Shown in pieces: positions 36,101 through 45,646 of a DNA stretch of 64,000 nucleotides. The stretch is from Thalassoroseus pseudoceratinae (lineage in GTDB: Bacteria; Planctomycetota; Planctomycetia; Planctomycetales; Planctomycetaceae). The notes beneath the pieces are model-generated. The model was not told the DNA's origin. It saw only the letters and a program-made list of their open reading frames with translations, and ran no database searches. Every line of letters starts with the position of its first letter. Position 1 is the first letter of the stretch. The stretch lies in NCBI RefSeq assembly GCF_011634775.1, contig NZ_JAALXT010000002.1, forward strand, positions 1,178,001 to 1,242,000. The letters are read 5' to 3'. The position numbers and the translations under genes were made by a program.

Positions 36101-37819
36101 TCAGATTTCCGGTTTCTCAGCAACCGCCGGAGACGGAATCGCCGGGACGAAATCCGGTTCGGCCGTTTTCTCACCGCCGCGAACGGCGATCAGAGCGAGA
36201 TCGTCTTCATAGGTGACTCTCCAGCCCGGCAGTCGGCGGACGGATCGTTCGAGATCTGTTTGCAATTCCTTGTGGACAATCAAGGTGTTGACGCGGTATC
36301 GGTCGAGCCGGCGTGACAGATCCGGTGTCGCGTTGGCGATGCGGAGATAGTCCTTCCAAACTTGGGGAGGAGCCACATGCACGGCATTCGTGGTCATCAT
36401 CATTTGGATGCCCTCCGGACCATCCCACGCGAGCCAATCGCCCCACCACTGCGGACCGGCGACCAATCCGCTCGGTGGGTTCTCACGCAGGTAATCCGTG
36501 ACCGCTAGAGGCGTGTCACTGTGATAAAGCGTGCTGTCCGCCCGCGCTTTGCCACCCAGAACGAACTTGCTGACCGGCGAAAACGCAAACGCCAACCACA
36601 AGACCAGAGCCGCGATCAGCGTGTAATGCGGAGATCGAGTGAAGAGCACGGCGGAATCGTCGCGAAGTTTCTGAACTGGTTTCGTCGCCGCAATTTGTTC
36701 CAGCACATCACGCAGATGCGGAGCCAACATCAACATCCAAACGGGACCATACCACGCGACCATTCGCACACGCATGATGACCGCTAGCGTGAAGACGCTG
36801 AATGCGACCACATCGGTTGCTCGCAAGGCTGCTCGGCTATGACGTAGCACCACAAGCGTGATGATCCACGAGGCCCCCACGGTGATGCCTTCCAGCGAGA
36901 CCATCTCCAACGAGTACCATTCCATGATGTCTTTGAGATTCGGATTCTGCGGGAACAGCAACGTGTGAAGCAGAAGATCGAAACCGTAGGGATTGATACA
37001 CGCAGCGACCACCGCGAGTTCGGTCAGAATTACCCAACGACGAAATGTACGATCCGCGAAGATCGCCCAAAGATTTCCGGTGGAAAGCAAGACTTCGATA
37101 CCGCGTCCGACGGTGTAACAGCCGAGCAAAACGAGCCCAACGACGAACGACCCGTGCAGGTTCGCCCACAATGTCATCACAAGCGGAACGGCCAGCCACA
37201 CAAACCACGGGGTTTGGCCGTTATCGGTTCGGCTCGTATCATCGGCATCGCGTTTCCGACGAGGGTCGGCGGCAATTAGGCAGGCGATCAGAATCGCAAA
37301 GCACAAGCCGCCAAACATCTCCGGACGAATCACGGCATGACGGCCCCAATTCACAGCCCACACCAGAAACGACGCCAAGCACGCCCAGCCAAATCGCCCG
37401 ATTTGCATTCGGAATGCCAACGCGTAGACGGCATAGGTTAGCGTCGTGACCACTGCAAAAAGGGCGGAGTATCCTTCCGCACCACCGCCCCGCCCTGCCA
37501 ATGCGAGCAGAATCTGTCCACCCCAGGCCGTCGCCGTGACTTCCACACCTTCGGCCAACGGCACGAACGGTTCAGATGTCGGAAGTTCCTGGTGATCGAG
37601 AATCCAATTGCCGTAGGCGATGTGTCCCCACACATCCGAATAGAACAATCGCATGTAGTTGTGATACATGAAGAACAACGAGCACGCGACGACCAACCCG
37701 ACTTGCCAAGCTTGCAGTTGCCACTTTTCGGGCAGATGCACTTGCAACGGTTCGGGTTCGTCGGCGTCGGAAGCGTCGGTGTTTGGGGCCGTGGTATTTT
37801 GATCAATGACAGTGGTCAT
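36101..37819 (-). CDS. GT-C-like membrane protein
   Basis: 572 residues from ATG 37819. About 10-11 membrane helices follow a Pro-rich start. The first outer loop holds YSDVWGHIAYGNWILDHQELP, close to the D-x-W-H-hydrophobic-G pattern of lipid-linked-sugar GT-C glycosyltransferases. The C-terminal part has a soluble domain (TDYLRENPPSGLVAGPQWWGDWLAWDG). It lies 52 bases after the GT2 gene and probably acts in the same glycan pathway. The donor and acceptor are unknown. Confidence 0.8.
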   Translation of the reverse strand: MTTVIDQNTTAPNTDASDADEPEPLQVHLPEKWQLQAWQVGLVVACSLFFMYHNYMRLFYSDVWGHIAYGNWILDHQELPTSEPFVPLAEGVEVTATAWGGQILLALAGRGGGAEGYSALFAVVTTLTYAVYALAFRMQIGRFGWACLASFLVWAVNWGRHAVIRPEMFGGLCFAILIACLIAADPRRKRDADDTSRTDNGQTPWFVWLAVPLVMTLWANLHGSFVVGLVLLGCYTVGRGIEVLLSTGNLWAIFADRTFRRWVILTELAVVAACINPYGFDLLLHTLLFPQNPNLKDIMEWYSLEMVSLEGITVGASWIITLVVLRHSRAALRATDVVAFSVFTLAVIMRVRMVAWYGPVWMLMLAPHLRDVLEQIAATKPVQKLRDDSAVLFTRSPHYTLIAALVLWLAFAFSPVSKFVLGGKARADSTLYHSDTPLAVTDYLRENPPSGLVAGPQWWGDWLAWDGPEGIQMMMTTNAVHVAPPQVWKDYLRIANATPDLSRRLDRYRVNTLIVHKELQTDLERSVRRLPGWRVTYEDDLALIAVRGGEKTAEPDFVPAIPSPAVAEKPEI

Positions 37820-37871
37820 GATGAAGGTCTTACGAAGTTCAAAGGCATGTGCAAACGAAAGGAACAACCTG

Positions 37872-38948
37872 CTAGCGCCAATTGTTTCCATCTGGAAACG
37901 GTTGCCCGGCTTGCGTGTTTGCCGTGGGCGATGAAAACCGGAAGGGATCGAATGTGACAGCTTCCTCTGTTTCGCTGGAACCGGTAATTCGATCGATCAG
38001 AAATGTGGGTCGCCCGCGAACTTGGTCGTGGATTCGCACAACGTATTCCCCGAGAATCGCCACGCCGAAGGCGTTCAACGCACCGAAGAAAGAAGCGGTC
38101 ATCAATCCCGAAGTCCAGCCTGGCGTTGCCGCTCCGCTGAACAGTTTGTGGTAGAGAGCAAACCCCGTCAGGCTGAAGCACACCGCACACGAAATGACGG
38201 CAATGAAGTAGAACAGCGAGAGAGGAGCGGTCGAGAACGAGAAAATCGCGGTCTTTGCCAGACGTACCAGACCCCAGAACGAGACTCGCGGGTTTTCGTC
38301 GTGTCGGTCCAATCGTTCGACCGGCACTCCCGTCTGACGTAAACCGACCCAACTGCGGAGGCCGGGGAAGTAACGATCTGTCTCACCGAGTTGCAAAAGC
38401 GACTGGACGACTCGTTTATCGATCAGCCCGAAGTTGCCTGCGTCGAGCGGAATCGGTGTTCGCGAAATGCGATTCAACATGCGATAGAACGAGCGGAACA
38501 GGAACCGTTTGACGGCGTTTTCTTTTCGTTGCACACGGACGGCGTAGACGACGTCGAACCCTTCCCGCCAGCGTTCCGCAAAGCGAGTGATTGCGGCGGG
38601 ATCGTCTTGGAAATCGGAGTCCATCACAATGACCGCATCGCCGCTGGCAACACTCAGTCCCGCTTGTAAGGCAGCCTGCTGACCGAAGTTTCGAGCCAAA
38701 TGAACGACCCGCACGCCCGGTGTTTCCTTGGCGATCTGATCGAGCAAATCTTCGCTGCCGTCGGAACTGCCATCGTTGACGTAGATGACCTCGAAGTCGC
38801 AGCCGGTCCGCTCCAGATTCTCTACAAGTGCCTCGGTCAGTCGGGGCAGAATCGACAACTCGTTATACACCGGCAGCACGACCGACAGCCGTGTTTGGTC
38901 GGGATTTGGACGCGACGGAAGAGATAGGCTGGCGTTCTCGATCGGCAT
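37872..38948 (-). CDS. Glycosyltransferase family 2 (polyprenyl-phosphate glycosyltransferase type)
   Basis: 358 residues from ATG 38948. GT-A motifs are SVVLPVYNE, YVNDGSSDGS and VMDSDFQDDP, and FRSFYRMLNRIS fits the ArnC/GtrB/DPM1 type that charges undecaprenyl phosphate with a sugar. Two C-terminal membrane helices (about 235-260 and 275-300) support that. Its start overlaps the end of the upstream methyltransferase gene by 86 bases, a large overlap that suggests coupling or an overlong methyltransferase tail. Such enzymes feed GT-C transferases, one of which follows. Confidence 0.93.
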   Translation of the reverse strand: MPIENASLSLPSRPNPDQTRLSVVLPVYNELSILPRLTEALVENLERTGCDFEVIYVNDGSSDGSEDLLDQIAKETPGVRVVHLARNFGQQAALQAGLSVASGDAVIVMDSDFQDDPAAITRFAERWREGFDVVYAVRVQRKENAVKRFLFRSFYRMLNRISRTPIPLDAGNFGLIDKRVVQSLLQLGETDRYFPGLRSWVGLRQTGVPVERLDRHDENPRVSFWGLVRLAKTAIFSFSTAPLSLFYFIAVISCAVCFSLTGFALYHKLFSGAATPGWTSGLMTASFFGALNAFGVAILGEYVVRIHDQVRGRPTFLIDRITGSSETEEAVTFDPFRFSSPTANTQAGQPFPDGNNWR

Positions 38949-39669
38949 GTTGCAGCACTCCGGCGATAGACAATCCGCATGGCATTCCGATCCGTAGAAG
39001 CAAGCTCCGTTCCAATCCGGCACAACGCAACAACAGAGAGTTCACCCACTTCGGCACCCGTGGGAACTCGGCGGCGTCTCGTTGGGGGCGAATTCGCTCT
39101 TTCAGTCGCATTCCCATCGCAGCAGGCAACGTGAATGAATTCCAGTGCTGACACCACGCAAGATCGAGTCCGGCTTGCTCCGCGTGTCGCCGAAGTGTTC
39201 GCTTCGTGTAACGGCGATGGTGGCCGAGGATTTCATCCCATTTGCCGAACAACATCGGATACGCCGGCACCGTGAGAATCACCACACCATCGGGTTTCAG
39301 GACACGAGCGGCGTGTTCCAGCACCGGGACCGGTTCGGCCATGTGTTCGAGAACATCCAACATCACCACGGCCGAGACGGAACCATCTTCAAGCGGCCAA
39401 GCGTCGTGGAGGTCTTGTCGCCGAACGTGTTCAAGTCCTCGCTGCTTGGCCATTTCGATGGAAGCGTCCAGCAGATCATAGCCATGGACATCGAATCCAA
39501 GTCGTTGAAATTCCAATAAGTTGCGTCCGGAACCGATTCCACCCTCAACGACGATGCCAGCCGTCGGGGCATGTTTCTTCAAGAGTTCAACTACCAGATC
39601 TCGTTTGGCAACATGCCACCAATACGTGTCTTCGAGGTGAGCCATTTCCTGAAGGTGGCGCTGATCCAT
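38863..39669 (-). CDS. SAM-dependent methyltransferase
   Basis: 268 residues from ATG 39669. Motif I is VVEGGIGSGRNLLEF, motif II GYDLLDASIEMAKQRG, then VVMLDVLEHMAEP and LKPDGVVILTVPAYPMLFGKWDE, as in methyltransferases of lipid or glycan gene clusters. The last 35-40 residues overlap the GT2 start in another frame and look unlike the family, so the true family domain ends near GLSIAGV. It is the first gene of the minus-strand glycan run; a GT-C-like gene diverges 150 bases away. Confidence 0.9.
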   Translation of the reverse strand: MDQRHLQEMAHLEDTYWWHVAKRDLVVELLKKHAPTAGIVVEGGIGSGRNLLEFQRLGFDVHGYDLLDASIEMAKQRGLEHVRRQDLHDAWPLEDGSVSAVVMLDVLEHMAEPVPVLEHAARVLKPDGVVILTVPAYPMLFGKWDEILGHHRRYTKRTLRRHAEQAGLDLAWCQHWNSFTLPAAMGMRLKERIRPQRDAAEFPRVPKWVNSLLLRCAGLERSLLLRIGMPCGLSIAGVLQHADRERQPISSVASKSRPNTAVGRAAGV

Positions 39670-39818
39670 GGTGACAGTTTCCAAATGGAATCACTTGGGT
39701 GGTTTCATCTGCTTTTTTAAGTGGATGTCAGTGGGCTGACGCACTTCTTGTTCCATTGCGTTGGTATGCGATTCGCTTTGACAACCGCTCCGGTGTGTTG
39801 AATCGAGGAACGAAAACC

Positions 39819-41474
39819 ATGTCGAATGTAAATACAACGAGTTCGAAGCCGGAGTCCGTCGGTCTGGCGATTTTCGTGCTTGTGGCAATTCTGGCGGTTG
39901 CCGTCCCTCCGTTCTTGCGGACGCCACTGACCAACGACGCGATCTATTACGATTTACAGGCTCGGCATCTCGTTGACGGTGGAAAACTATATGAAGATAT
40001 GTTTGAACCGAACCTGCCCGGCGTGGTTTGGTTGCATGTCGCGGTTCGCTCGATTGCGGGGGACTCTTGGGAAGCCCTGCGAGTGTTCGACCTGCTGATG
40101 TTCTCAGCGGCCGTTTTCATCGCGGTGCGGTGGATCGTCCCCAAAGGGGTTTCAGCGCGATCACGATATTATTTGGCGGCGGCCTGTTTTCTGTTCTACT
40201 TCTCGCAAACGACGTGGTGTCATTGCCAACGCGATGTCTGGATGACCGTGCCTGTGCTCGGTGCGTTGGCGTTACGAATCCGGCAGACCGAACGAATTCA
40301 GAGCGGGACTGTCAGCAACACGATTCTGTTCGGGCTAGGAGTCCTTGAGGGGTTGGTCTGGGGAGCGGGAGTCTGGTTGAAACCGCATGTCGTGTTGATG
40401 GCTGGAATGGTTTGGATTCTTAGTGTGACCATGACCCGGCAGTGGCGGCGAATAGCTGTGGATTCGGCTGGACTGCTCGTCGGAGGGCTGATCATCGGTG
40501 GTGCGGGTGTTGGTTGGATGATGTCAGTCGGATGCTGGTCGGCCTTCTGGGAAACAATGACTAAGTGGAATCCCGAGTACGCCACGAGTGGTCAAGCCCA
40601 CAAGACATTCATACGGTATCTCGAATTGCTCTATTTCCTGTCGCCGTGGGTCTGGCTGCATGTGTTGGCTGTTCCCGTCGCATGTTTGGCGATTCGGCGA
40701 AGTTTCCGGGCAGATCGCACCGACAGTGATCTTCCGGTCGCGTTGCTTTCAATTTGCTATCTGACTTGGACCATTCAGGCATTCGCGCTTCAACACTTAT
40801 TTCACTACATTCATGTGGCACCGATTCTATTGGGGATCGTGGTCGTCGCGATGTCCTTTCGCTCTCGTGTTTCGAGTCTCGGGCGTGTTGGCGTTCTTGG
40901 GTTTGTCACAGTTGCAGTTCTTTGTTCTCCGCTTCTGCGATTCGAACGCCTGGGGCTATGGTGGCCAAGTATTCGGTCACCCCTGCCGGTTCGTGTTGCT
41001 GAGCGACTTGGCGGAGCAACCGCAAACCGACAACTCGAGGACATTGACAAAGTCGCGGACTTTTTGGCCGAGAATGAGGTCGGGACGCGGGACGTATGGT
41101 GTTACAACTCGGAACTGGTCGCGTTGTATGACCGCATGAGGCTCACGCCACCAACCCGGTATGTGTACACGTTGGAATTGCTCGTGTTTCTGCCAAGCCG
41201 TCGTCAAGAGATTTGGCAAGCTCATCGGAACACACCGATTCGCTACCTGGTTGCGAATATCGAGACGTCGCTTCTTCGTGACCAGCAAATTCGAGAGGTG
41301 AAAGATCGGGCTCGAAGTCTTCGGACTGGTGGAGACATGCCGGAATCGGACATTCCCCTGCCCTACCCGTTAGATTCGCCGATTGTGTATACGGCTGGAA
41401 ACTATTATGTGTTCGATCTGGGCACCAATCCGCAAACGTTGGTTAGCGATCGGCCTCATGCGACCTTGAAATAG
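39819..41474 (+). CDS. GT39/ArnT-like membrane glycosyltransferase
   Basis: 551 residues from ATG 39819 (GAGGAACG upstream). Around 10-11 membrane helices. The first extracytoplasmic loop has LTNDAIYYDLQARHLVDGGKLYEDMF, matching the D-x-x-Y, then G-x-x-Y-x-D-x-F pattern of PMT/ArnT transferases, which take sugar from undecaprenyl phosphate. The late ADFLAENEVGTRDVWCYNSE part is a soluble C-terminal domain. It diverges from the glycan run and is followed by a clear terminator. Confidence 0.85.
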   Translation: MSNVNTTSSKPESVGLAIFVLVAILAVAVPPFLRTPLTNDAIYYDLQARHLVDGGKLYEDMFEPNLPGVVWLHVAVRSIAGDSWEALRVFDLLMFSAAVFIAVRWIVPKGVSARSRYYLAAACFLFYFSQTTWCHCQRDVWMTVPVLGALALRIRQTERIQSGTVSNTILFGLGVLEGLVWGAGVWLKPHVVLMAGMVWILSVTMTRQWRRIAVDSAGLLVGGLIIGGAGVGWMMSVGCWSAFWETMTKWNPEYATSGQAHKTFIRYLELLYFLSPWVWLHVLAVPVACLAIRRSFRADRTDSDLPVALLSICYLTWTIQAFALQHLFHYIHVAPILLGIVVVAMSFRSRVSSLGRVGVLGFVTVAVLCSPLLRFERLGLWWPSIRSPLPVRVAERLGGATANRQLEDIDKVADFLAENEVGTRDVWCYNSELVALYDRMRLTPPTRYVYTLELLVFLPSRRQEIWQAHRNTPIRYLVANIETSLLRDQQIREVKDRARSLRTGGDMPESDIPLPYPLDSPIVYTAGNYYVFDLGTNPQTLVSDRPHATLK

Positions 41475-41476
41475 AC

Positions 41477-41516
41477 TCAGCCCGATGGAAATTGAATTCC
41501 ATCGGGCTGATGTTTT
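41477..41516. terminator. Shared terminator between convergent genes
   Basis: CAGCCCGATGGAA and TTCCATCGGGCTG form a 13-base stem around a 5-base loop, with TGTTTT on the plus side. It ends the GT39-like gene and can serve the convergent Cys-rich gene. Confidence 0.93.
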
Positions 41517-41565
41517 CGGATTCGATTGTCTGTGGTTCCGTCGTCCGTGATGGTGTCGCTGGGAA

Positions 41566-42426
41566 TCAGATTCCTGGGATGCTCAGCGGTGCGGCTGGAG
41601 CCGGGGCCGGTGGTTCGTATTCCGGCATTGTTTCCGTTCGGGGTGGAGCAGGAACCTTGTTGGATTGGCCACCGACCAAGTCTTCCAATTTGGGGAGCTT
41701 GGCATCGAACGGACGCTTCTCATCTTGAGGCGGAAGAGGCGAGTTCGTCGCGAAGCTTTGGAACATTGGCTTCAGGAACTCGGTGCTGTATGGAGCCCGG
41801 ACATCACCGCCCATCGCCGCCGCGAGTGCTGCATCCCGTTCCACATGGATGTAGTTGTAGGGGCGGAAGTAGTAGTAGCCGTGGAACTTGGGATAGTAGG
41901 CGTAGTGAGGATACAAGTCGCCAGGGCCCACACAATTTTGCATCAGGTGATCGTTCCAGCACTCGTCTAACCAGCAGCAGCCGTTGTTGCAATCGTCACC
42001 GGCATATCCGTATTGCCAAGCGTGCGGAGAGCCACCTCGACAGGCTTCGCAATAGCCGCTTCCATCGCCATACTGGCTGCCATAGCCAAGTCCACCTCCA
42101 CAGGCGAGACACGCGTTAGTCGAGACGCATCCGCCGTAGTACTGACCTCCATGAGACTGGCAAACAGAGTCCTGGGCGAACGGTCCACAGACGGATGTTG
42201 CACACGAAGTTGGGGATGCGGTGCAACTCGGGGCGCAAGCGCTGACGTGTTGTATTCCTGGATGAGACACCACATGGGCGCTGGTGCCGTTGTAGCTGGC
42301 GAAGTCGATGACTTGAGGCTGAACGGTATGAATGACTGGTGCGTTTGATTGGGTCGAGACTCCGTCAAAGGATGCGACGTCCGCTCCTAGGGAAGCTCCC
42401 ACCAGGACTAAGGGCAACAGATACAT
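41566..42426 (-). CDS. Secreted Cys/Tyr-rich surface protein
   Basis: 286 residues, ATG 42426 with AAAGGAA upstream. A short signal peptide is followed by a Cys-rich middle (about 15 Cys between residues 64 and 165), including CVSTNACLACGGG and DDCNNGCCWLDECW. Then comes a Tyr/Phe-rich patch (YYPKFHGYYYFRPYNYIHV) and a Pro-rich tail. YYFRPYNYIHV-type patches recur in planctomycete surface proteins, which are often unnamed. Disulfide cross-linking in the envelope is likely but inferred. It has its own promoter region. Confidence 0.75.
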   Translation of the reverse strand: MYLLPLVLVGASLGADVASFDGVSTQSNAPVIHTVQPQVIDFASYNGTSAHVVSHPGIQHVSACAPSCTASPTSCATSVCGPFAQDSVCQSHGGQYYGGCVSTNACLACGGGLGYGSQYGDGSGYCEACRGGSPHAWQYGYAGDDCNNGCCWLDECWNDHLMQNCVGPGDLYPHYAYYPKFHGYYYFRPYNYIHVERDAALAAAMGGDVRAPYSTEFLKPMFQSFATNSPLPPQDEKRPFDAKLPKLEDLVGGQSNKVPAPPRTETMPEYEPPAPAPAAPLSIPGI

Positions 42427-42773
42427 GAGCGGGATTCCTTTCCATGCTCAAAAAGGCCAGGGATTTGTTCCCCATTCGGGCAGACGACCGTACTCCGGTC
42501 TTCTGTGTCTCCGGCGAACGTGAAGAATTCAGTGTTCTGCACATTCCCGGGAGACAAAGCACGCCATGAATACTTGTTAGCTGCTCTGCCCTTGAACATC
42601 GGTCAGGAAGGAACCGCGAATTCGATATTACGTGATGCACACCGATAACCGTCACAACCGGAACAACAGGACCATTGCGGAAGACACCGACAAACCGGAC
42701 AGTCGAACCCATCGGCATGCAACTTGCATCTCGTTGGAAATTGAATTTCCACAAGAAAACAGGTCGGTACACG
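42427..42773. other. Divergent promoter region
   Basis: 347 bases between the Cys-rich gene (minus) and the sulfatase-fold lipoprotein (plus). The frame of the latter is open back to 42675. I see no other gene. Confidence 0.45.
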
Positions 42774-44315
42774 ATGAGTCACCTTGTTGATCGTATTCTC
42801 CGCGTTCCGTCGGTCCTTCTGTGCCTGGTGTGCGGACTCTGTTTGAGCGGTTGTGGTCAGCAAGCCACATTGTTCAACGTCGCCAAATCCGCCGAAGAAT
42901 CAACCAAGACAGAATCCACAACGGATTCCCTGGGGTTGGATTCCGTAATTGATCAACTGCAAACTCTTTCTCCGATTGCAGTTCCGGCGGAAGTCCAGAA
43001 TGGATTGGAACAAGCGAACGAGGCTCTTCGCAAATTGGAACGGATGAAACGATCCAATCGGGAAGCCATCCGTGACGCCAATCGCCAGGTCCGTGTGATG
43101 AACCCGGCACGTTCGCCGAATATCGTGATGATTGTTGCCCCCCGCTTGGCTGCAAATGATTTGGGGGTCTATGGACAAGAACCCACGATCACGCCGAACT
43201 TGGATCGAATGGCTGAGAATGGGGTTCGATTTCTGAGTTTTCACGGTGCGAGTCCTGATCCATTGGCTTCCCGGTGGTCGCTGCTGACGGGACAACTGCC
43301 GAGTCAAGCCGATGAGGAAGCCGAACCACGTTTCCAACTTCGAAACAGCCGCTGCAATGTCGCCGAGACGCTTTGGCAGGCCGGTTATGACACGGGCTTC
43401 ATCGGCGTTTGGGGCGCTCCGGACAACGCACCGCTCGACACCCCGCTCAATCATGGATTTGATGAATGGATGGGCGTGCTGCCCTACTCTGCGATGGATG
43501 ATCCCACGCCAGACAATATCTGGCTCGGTGAGGAACAACCCCTTCAACCAATCGCGCAAAACAATGCACAGCCTGGGTTTACTGCGGGCGACTTATTCGT
43601 GCGGGAATCGCTACGGTTCTTTCGGACACAGCGTGGCGGACGACGTCCGTTTTATCTTCAGCTCCATCTGCCCAACTACATGGGGTATCCCGCAGCGTTG
43701 TTGGATCGAATTCCACCGACCCGCGACGGGTTGGGTCAAACTGCAAACCGCTATGCCGCCGGTCTGATGATGATGGACCAAGATGTGGGACGGATACTCA
43801 GTGGTTTGGAGGTCCTGGGACTGACAAACCGAACGGCTGTCTTTTTCACCGCGTTCACCGGTCCAGACCCGAACAACGCCGCTGCTTTGAATGGACTCGG
43901 AAGTCTGGGTCCGTATCAATTTGCACCGCACGGGTTGGGGCAGGCCAACCTGCAGGTTCCGTTGATCGCTCGATTCCCCGGCTTCTTTCCCACGAATCGC
44001 CTCGGATTGCCACCAGCGGTCGTTTGGGACTTGCATCCAACACTCGCGGAACTGGCCTGGGCAATTCAAAAACCGACATTTCTCCCCGGAACTTCTCTGA
44101 TGCCAGAGATTTACGGCCGGAGAGAATTAGCCGAACGGGTTTTGTATTGGCGGTACCGGATGGCACAGGCGGCTCGTTTGGGGCCATGGAAAGCCGTGAA
44201 ATCCGCGGGTGTGAACGATGTGTTGCTCTACGACTTAGTGAACGATCCCGGTGAAAGAACGGATGTCGCTGCGGAGCATCCGGAAATCGTCAACCGTCTG
44301 ACAATCGCGGAATAG
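42774..44315 (+). CDS. Sulfatase-fold lipoprotein with dead active site
   Basis: 513 residues from ATG 42774. A lipoprotein signal (LCLSGCGQQ) is followed by a coiled coil (about 35-105), then an alkaline-phosphatase/sulfatase fold. The first metal motif reads IVMIVAPRLAANDLGVYG where a DD pair is normal. The modified-Cys motif C-x-P-S-R reads PLASR, so no formylglycine can form. GKWHLG is replaced by GVWGAPDN, and SDNG by TAFTG. Nearly all catalytic and metal residues are lost while PNLDRMAENGVRF and LLTGQLPSQ are kept. It should be a structural or binding protein of the envelope. Confidence 0.85.
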   Translation: MSHLVDRILRVPSVLLCLVCGLCLSGCGQQATLFNVAKSAEESTKTESTTDSLGLDSVIDQLQTLSPIAVPAEVQNGLEQANEALRKLERMKRSNREAIRDANRQVRVMNPARSPNIVMIVAPRLAANDLGVYGQEPTITPNLDRMAENGVRFLSFHGASPDPLASRWSLLTGQLPSQADEEAEPRFQLRNSRCNVAETLWQAGYDTGFIGVWGAPDNAPLDTPLNHGFDEWMGVLPYSAMDDPTPDNIWLGEEQPLQPIAQNNAQPGFTAGDLFVRESLRFFRTQRGGRRPFYLQLHLPNYMGYPAALLDRIPPTRDGLGQTANRYAAGLMMMDQDVGRILSGLEVLGLTNRTAVFFTAFTGPDPNNAAALNGLGSLGPYQFAPHGLGQANLQVPLIARFPGFFPTNRLGLPPAVVWDLHPTLAELAWAIQKPTFLPGTSLMPEIYGRRELAERVLYWRYRMAQAARLGPWKAVKSAGVNDVLLYDLVNDPGERTDVAAEHPEIVNRLTIAE

Positions 44316-44337
44316 TCGCTGGATTGGTTGCGTGCAA

Positions 44338-45471
44338 TCAATCGAAGCGGAACGGGTCGCCATGCATCTCGTAGCCGGGGTGCATACCGATATTGATCAG
44401 TAGACCGATCGAAAAACACGTCGCCACCAAGCTTGAACCACCGTAGCTCAGGAGCGGCAAGGTCAGGCCGGTGATGGGCATCAGGCCAACGGTCATTCCG
44501 GCGTTGATGATGGCCTGAGTTGCGAATTGCGTCACGATTCCAACAGCCACCAATCGCCCAAACGGTTCCCGAGTCGCGGCAGCGACGAGAAGTCCTCGAC
44601 CAATCAGACACAGATACAGCCCCAAAGTCAGCACACAACCCCCGAAACCCCAGCGTTCGCCGATCAAACAGAACACAAAGTCGGTCCGAGCTGCCGGAAG
44701 GTGGTAAGCATACGGATTGGTCACCGACATGCCGCCCAATTCACTCCCCCACGGGCCCCCCAACGCCAAGACTTGCTTCGATTGGTGAAGGTGGTAGCCG
44801 TCACCACGCGGAGCCGGTCCACCGTCAGCCTGTGTGAACAATGTGACCACCCGTGATTTCTGTTCGGCACTCATGCCCATCCAAAGCACAGGCGTGAGAC
44901 TGACGCCAAGCAAGACAAGCGAGATCAAATGTCGGGGGCGAGCACCGGCTGTGAACAGCATTCCGAACAGGACGGGAATGAAGACAAGCGATGTTCCCAG
45001 GTCGGGCTCTCGCAGGATGAGCCCAATCGGCACCATAGCCACCAGAAACGGGATCAGTAACCCCGTGAGTTGCCGGTAGTTCCGGCGATACATCAGGTAA
45101 CGCGACAACGCCAAAATAAACGCTAGCTTCGTCAATTCGGACGGCTGAAGACTAATTGGCCCCAGCGGAATCCATCGTCGAGAACCGTTGCGTGCCGGCA
45201 AGAAGAAAACCGCGATGAGCAGGATTACACTGACCAGAAACAAGGGCCATACGAGCGGTTTGAAGAGTCGGTAGGGAATCCATGTCGCGGCCAACATGGC
45301 GGGCATCGCGAGACACATCCAGACCGCTTGCTTGGAGAAGTAATCTCCACTTGTTGCCAATGCATCGCCGCGATCGATACCGGTCAGCCCGATCAACATC
45401 AACGCCAGCGGGCAAAACACCAGAAGCCAAGGTGTCCTGCGAATTCGTTCGTTGTGATCCCTTTGTGACAT
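44338..45471 (-). CDS. rodA: RodA/FtsW/SpoVE family peptidoglycan polymerase
   Basis: 377 residues from ATG 45471, ten membrane helices. SEDS signatures: [58 protein letters not shown]. The catalytic Asp region is LREPDLG. This family polymerises lipid II glycan chains together with a class B penicillin-binding protein. The RodA versus FtsW distinction rests on general resemblance and is not certain. Planctomycetes often lack FtsZ, so a RodA-like role in growth is more natural. It stands alone and diverges from the thioredoxin-fold gene. Confidence 0.93.
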   Translation of the reverse strand: MSQRDHNERIRRTPWLLVFCPLALMLIGLTGIDRGDALATSGDYFSKQAVWMCLAMPAMLAATWIPYRLFKPLVWPLFLVSVILLIAVFFLPARNGSRRWIPLGPISLQPSELTKLAFILALSRYLMYRRNYRQLTGLLIPFLVAMVPIGLILREPDLGTSLVFIPVLFGMLFTAGARPRHLISLVLLGVSLTPVLWMGMSAEQKSRVVTLFTQADGGPAPRGDGYHLHQSKQVLALGGPWGSELGGMSVTNPYAYHLPAARTDFVFCLIGERWGFGGCVLTLGLYLCLIGRGLLVAAATREPFGRLVAVGIVTQFATQAIINAGMTVGLMPITGLTLPLLSYGGSSLVATCFSIGLLINIGMHPGYEMHGDPFRFD

Positions 45472-45646
45472 GCCGGGAGGGCCCAAATCGACTCGGTTGC
45501 GGTTCGGGTATCTGTGTAACGGAAACTCGCTTCCGCGCGAACAGCGATTTCATCACGCCCTTGGCAGCTCGACCGTAACTTGCGATTTGGTCAAGTGTTC
45601 GCCACAATCGAGGGCATCTAAGACAACAACTGTCGCGGAATAATTT

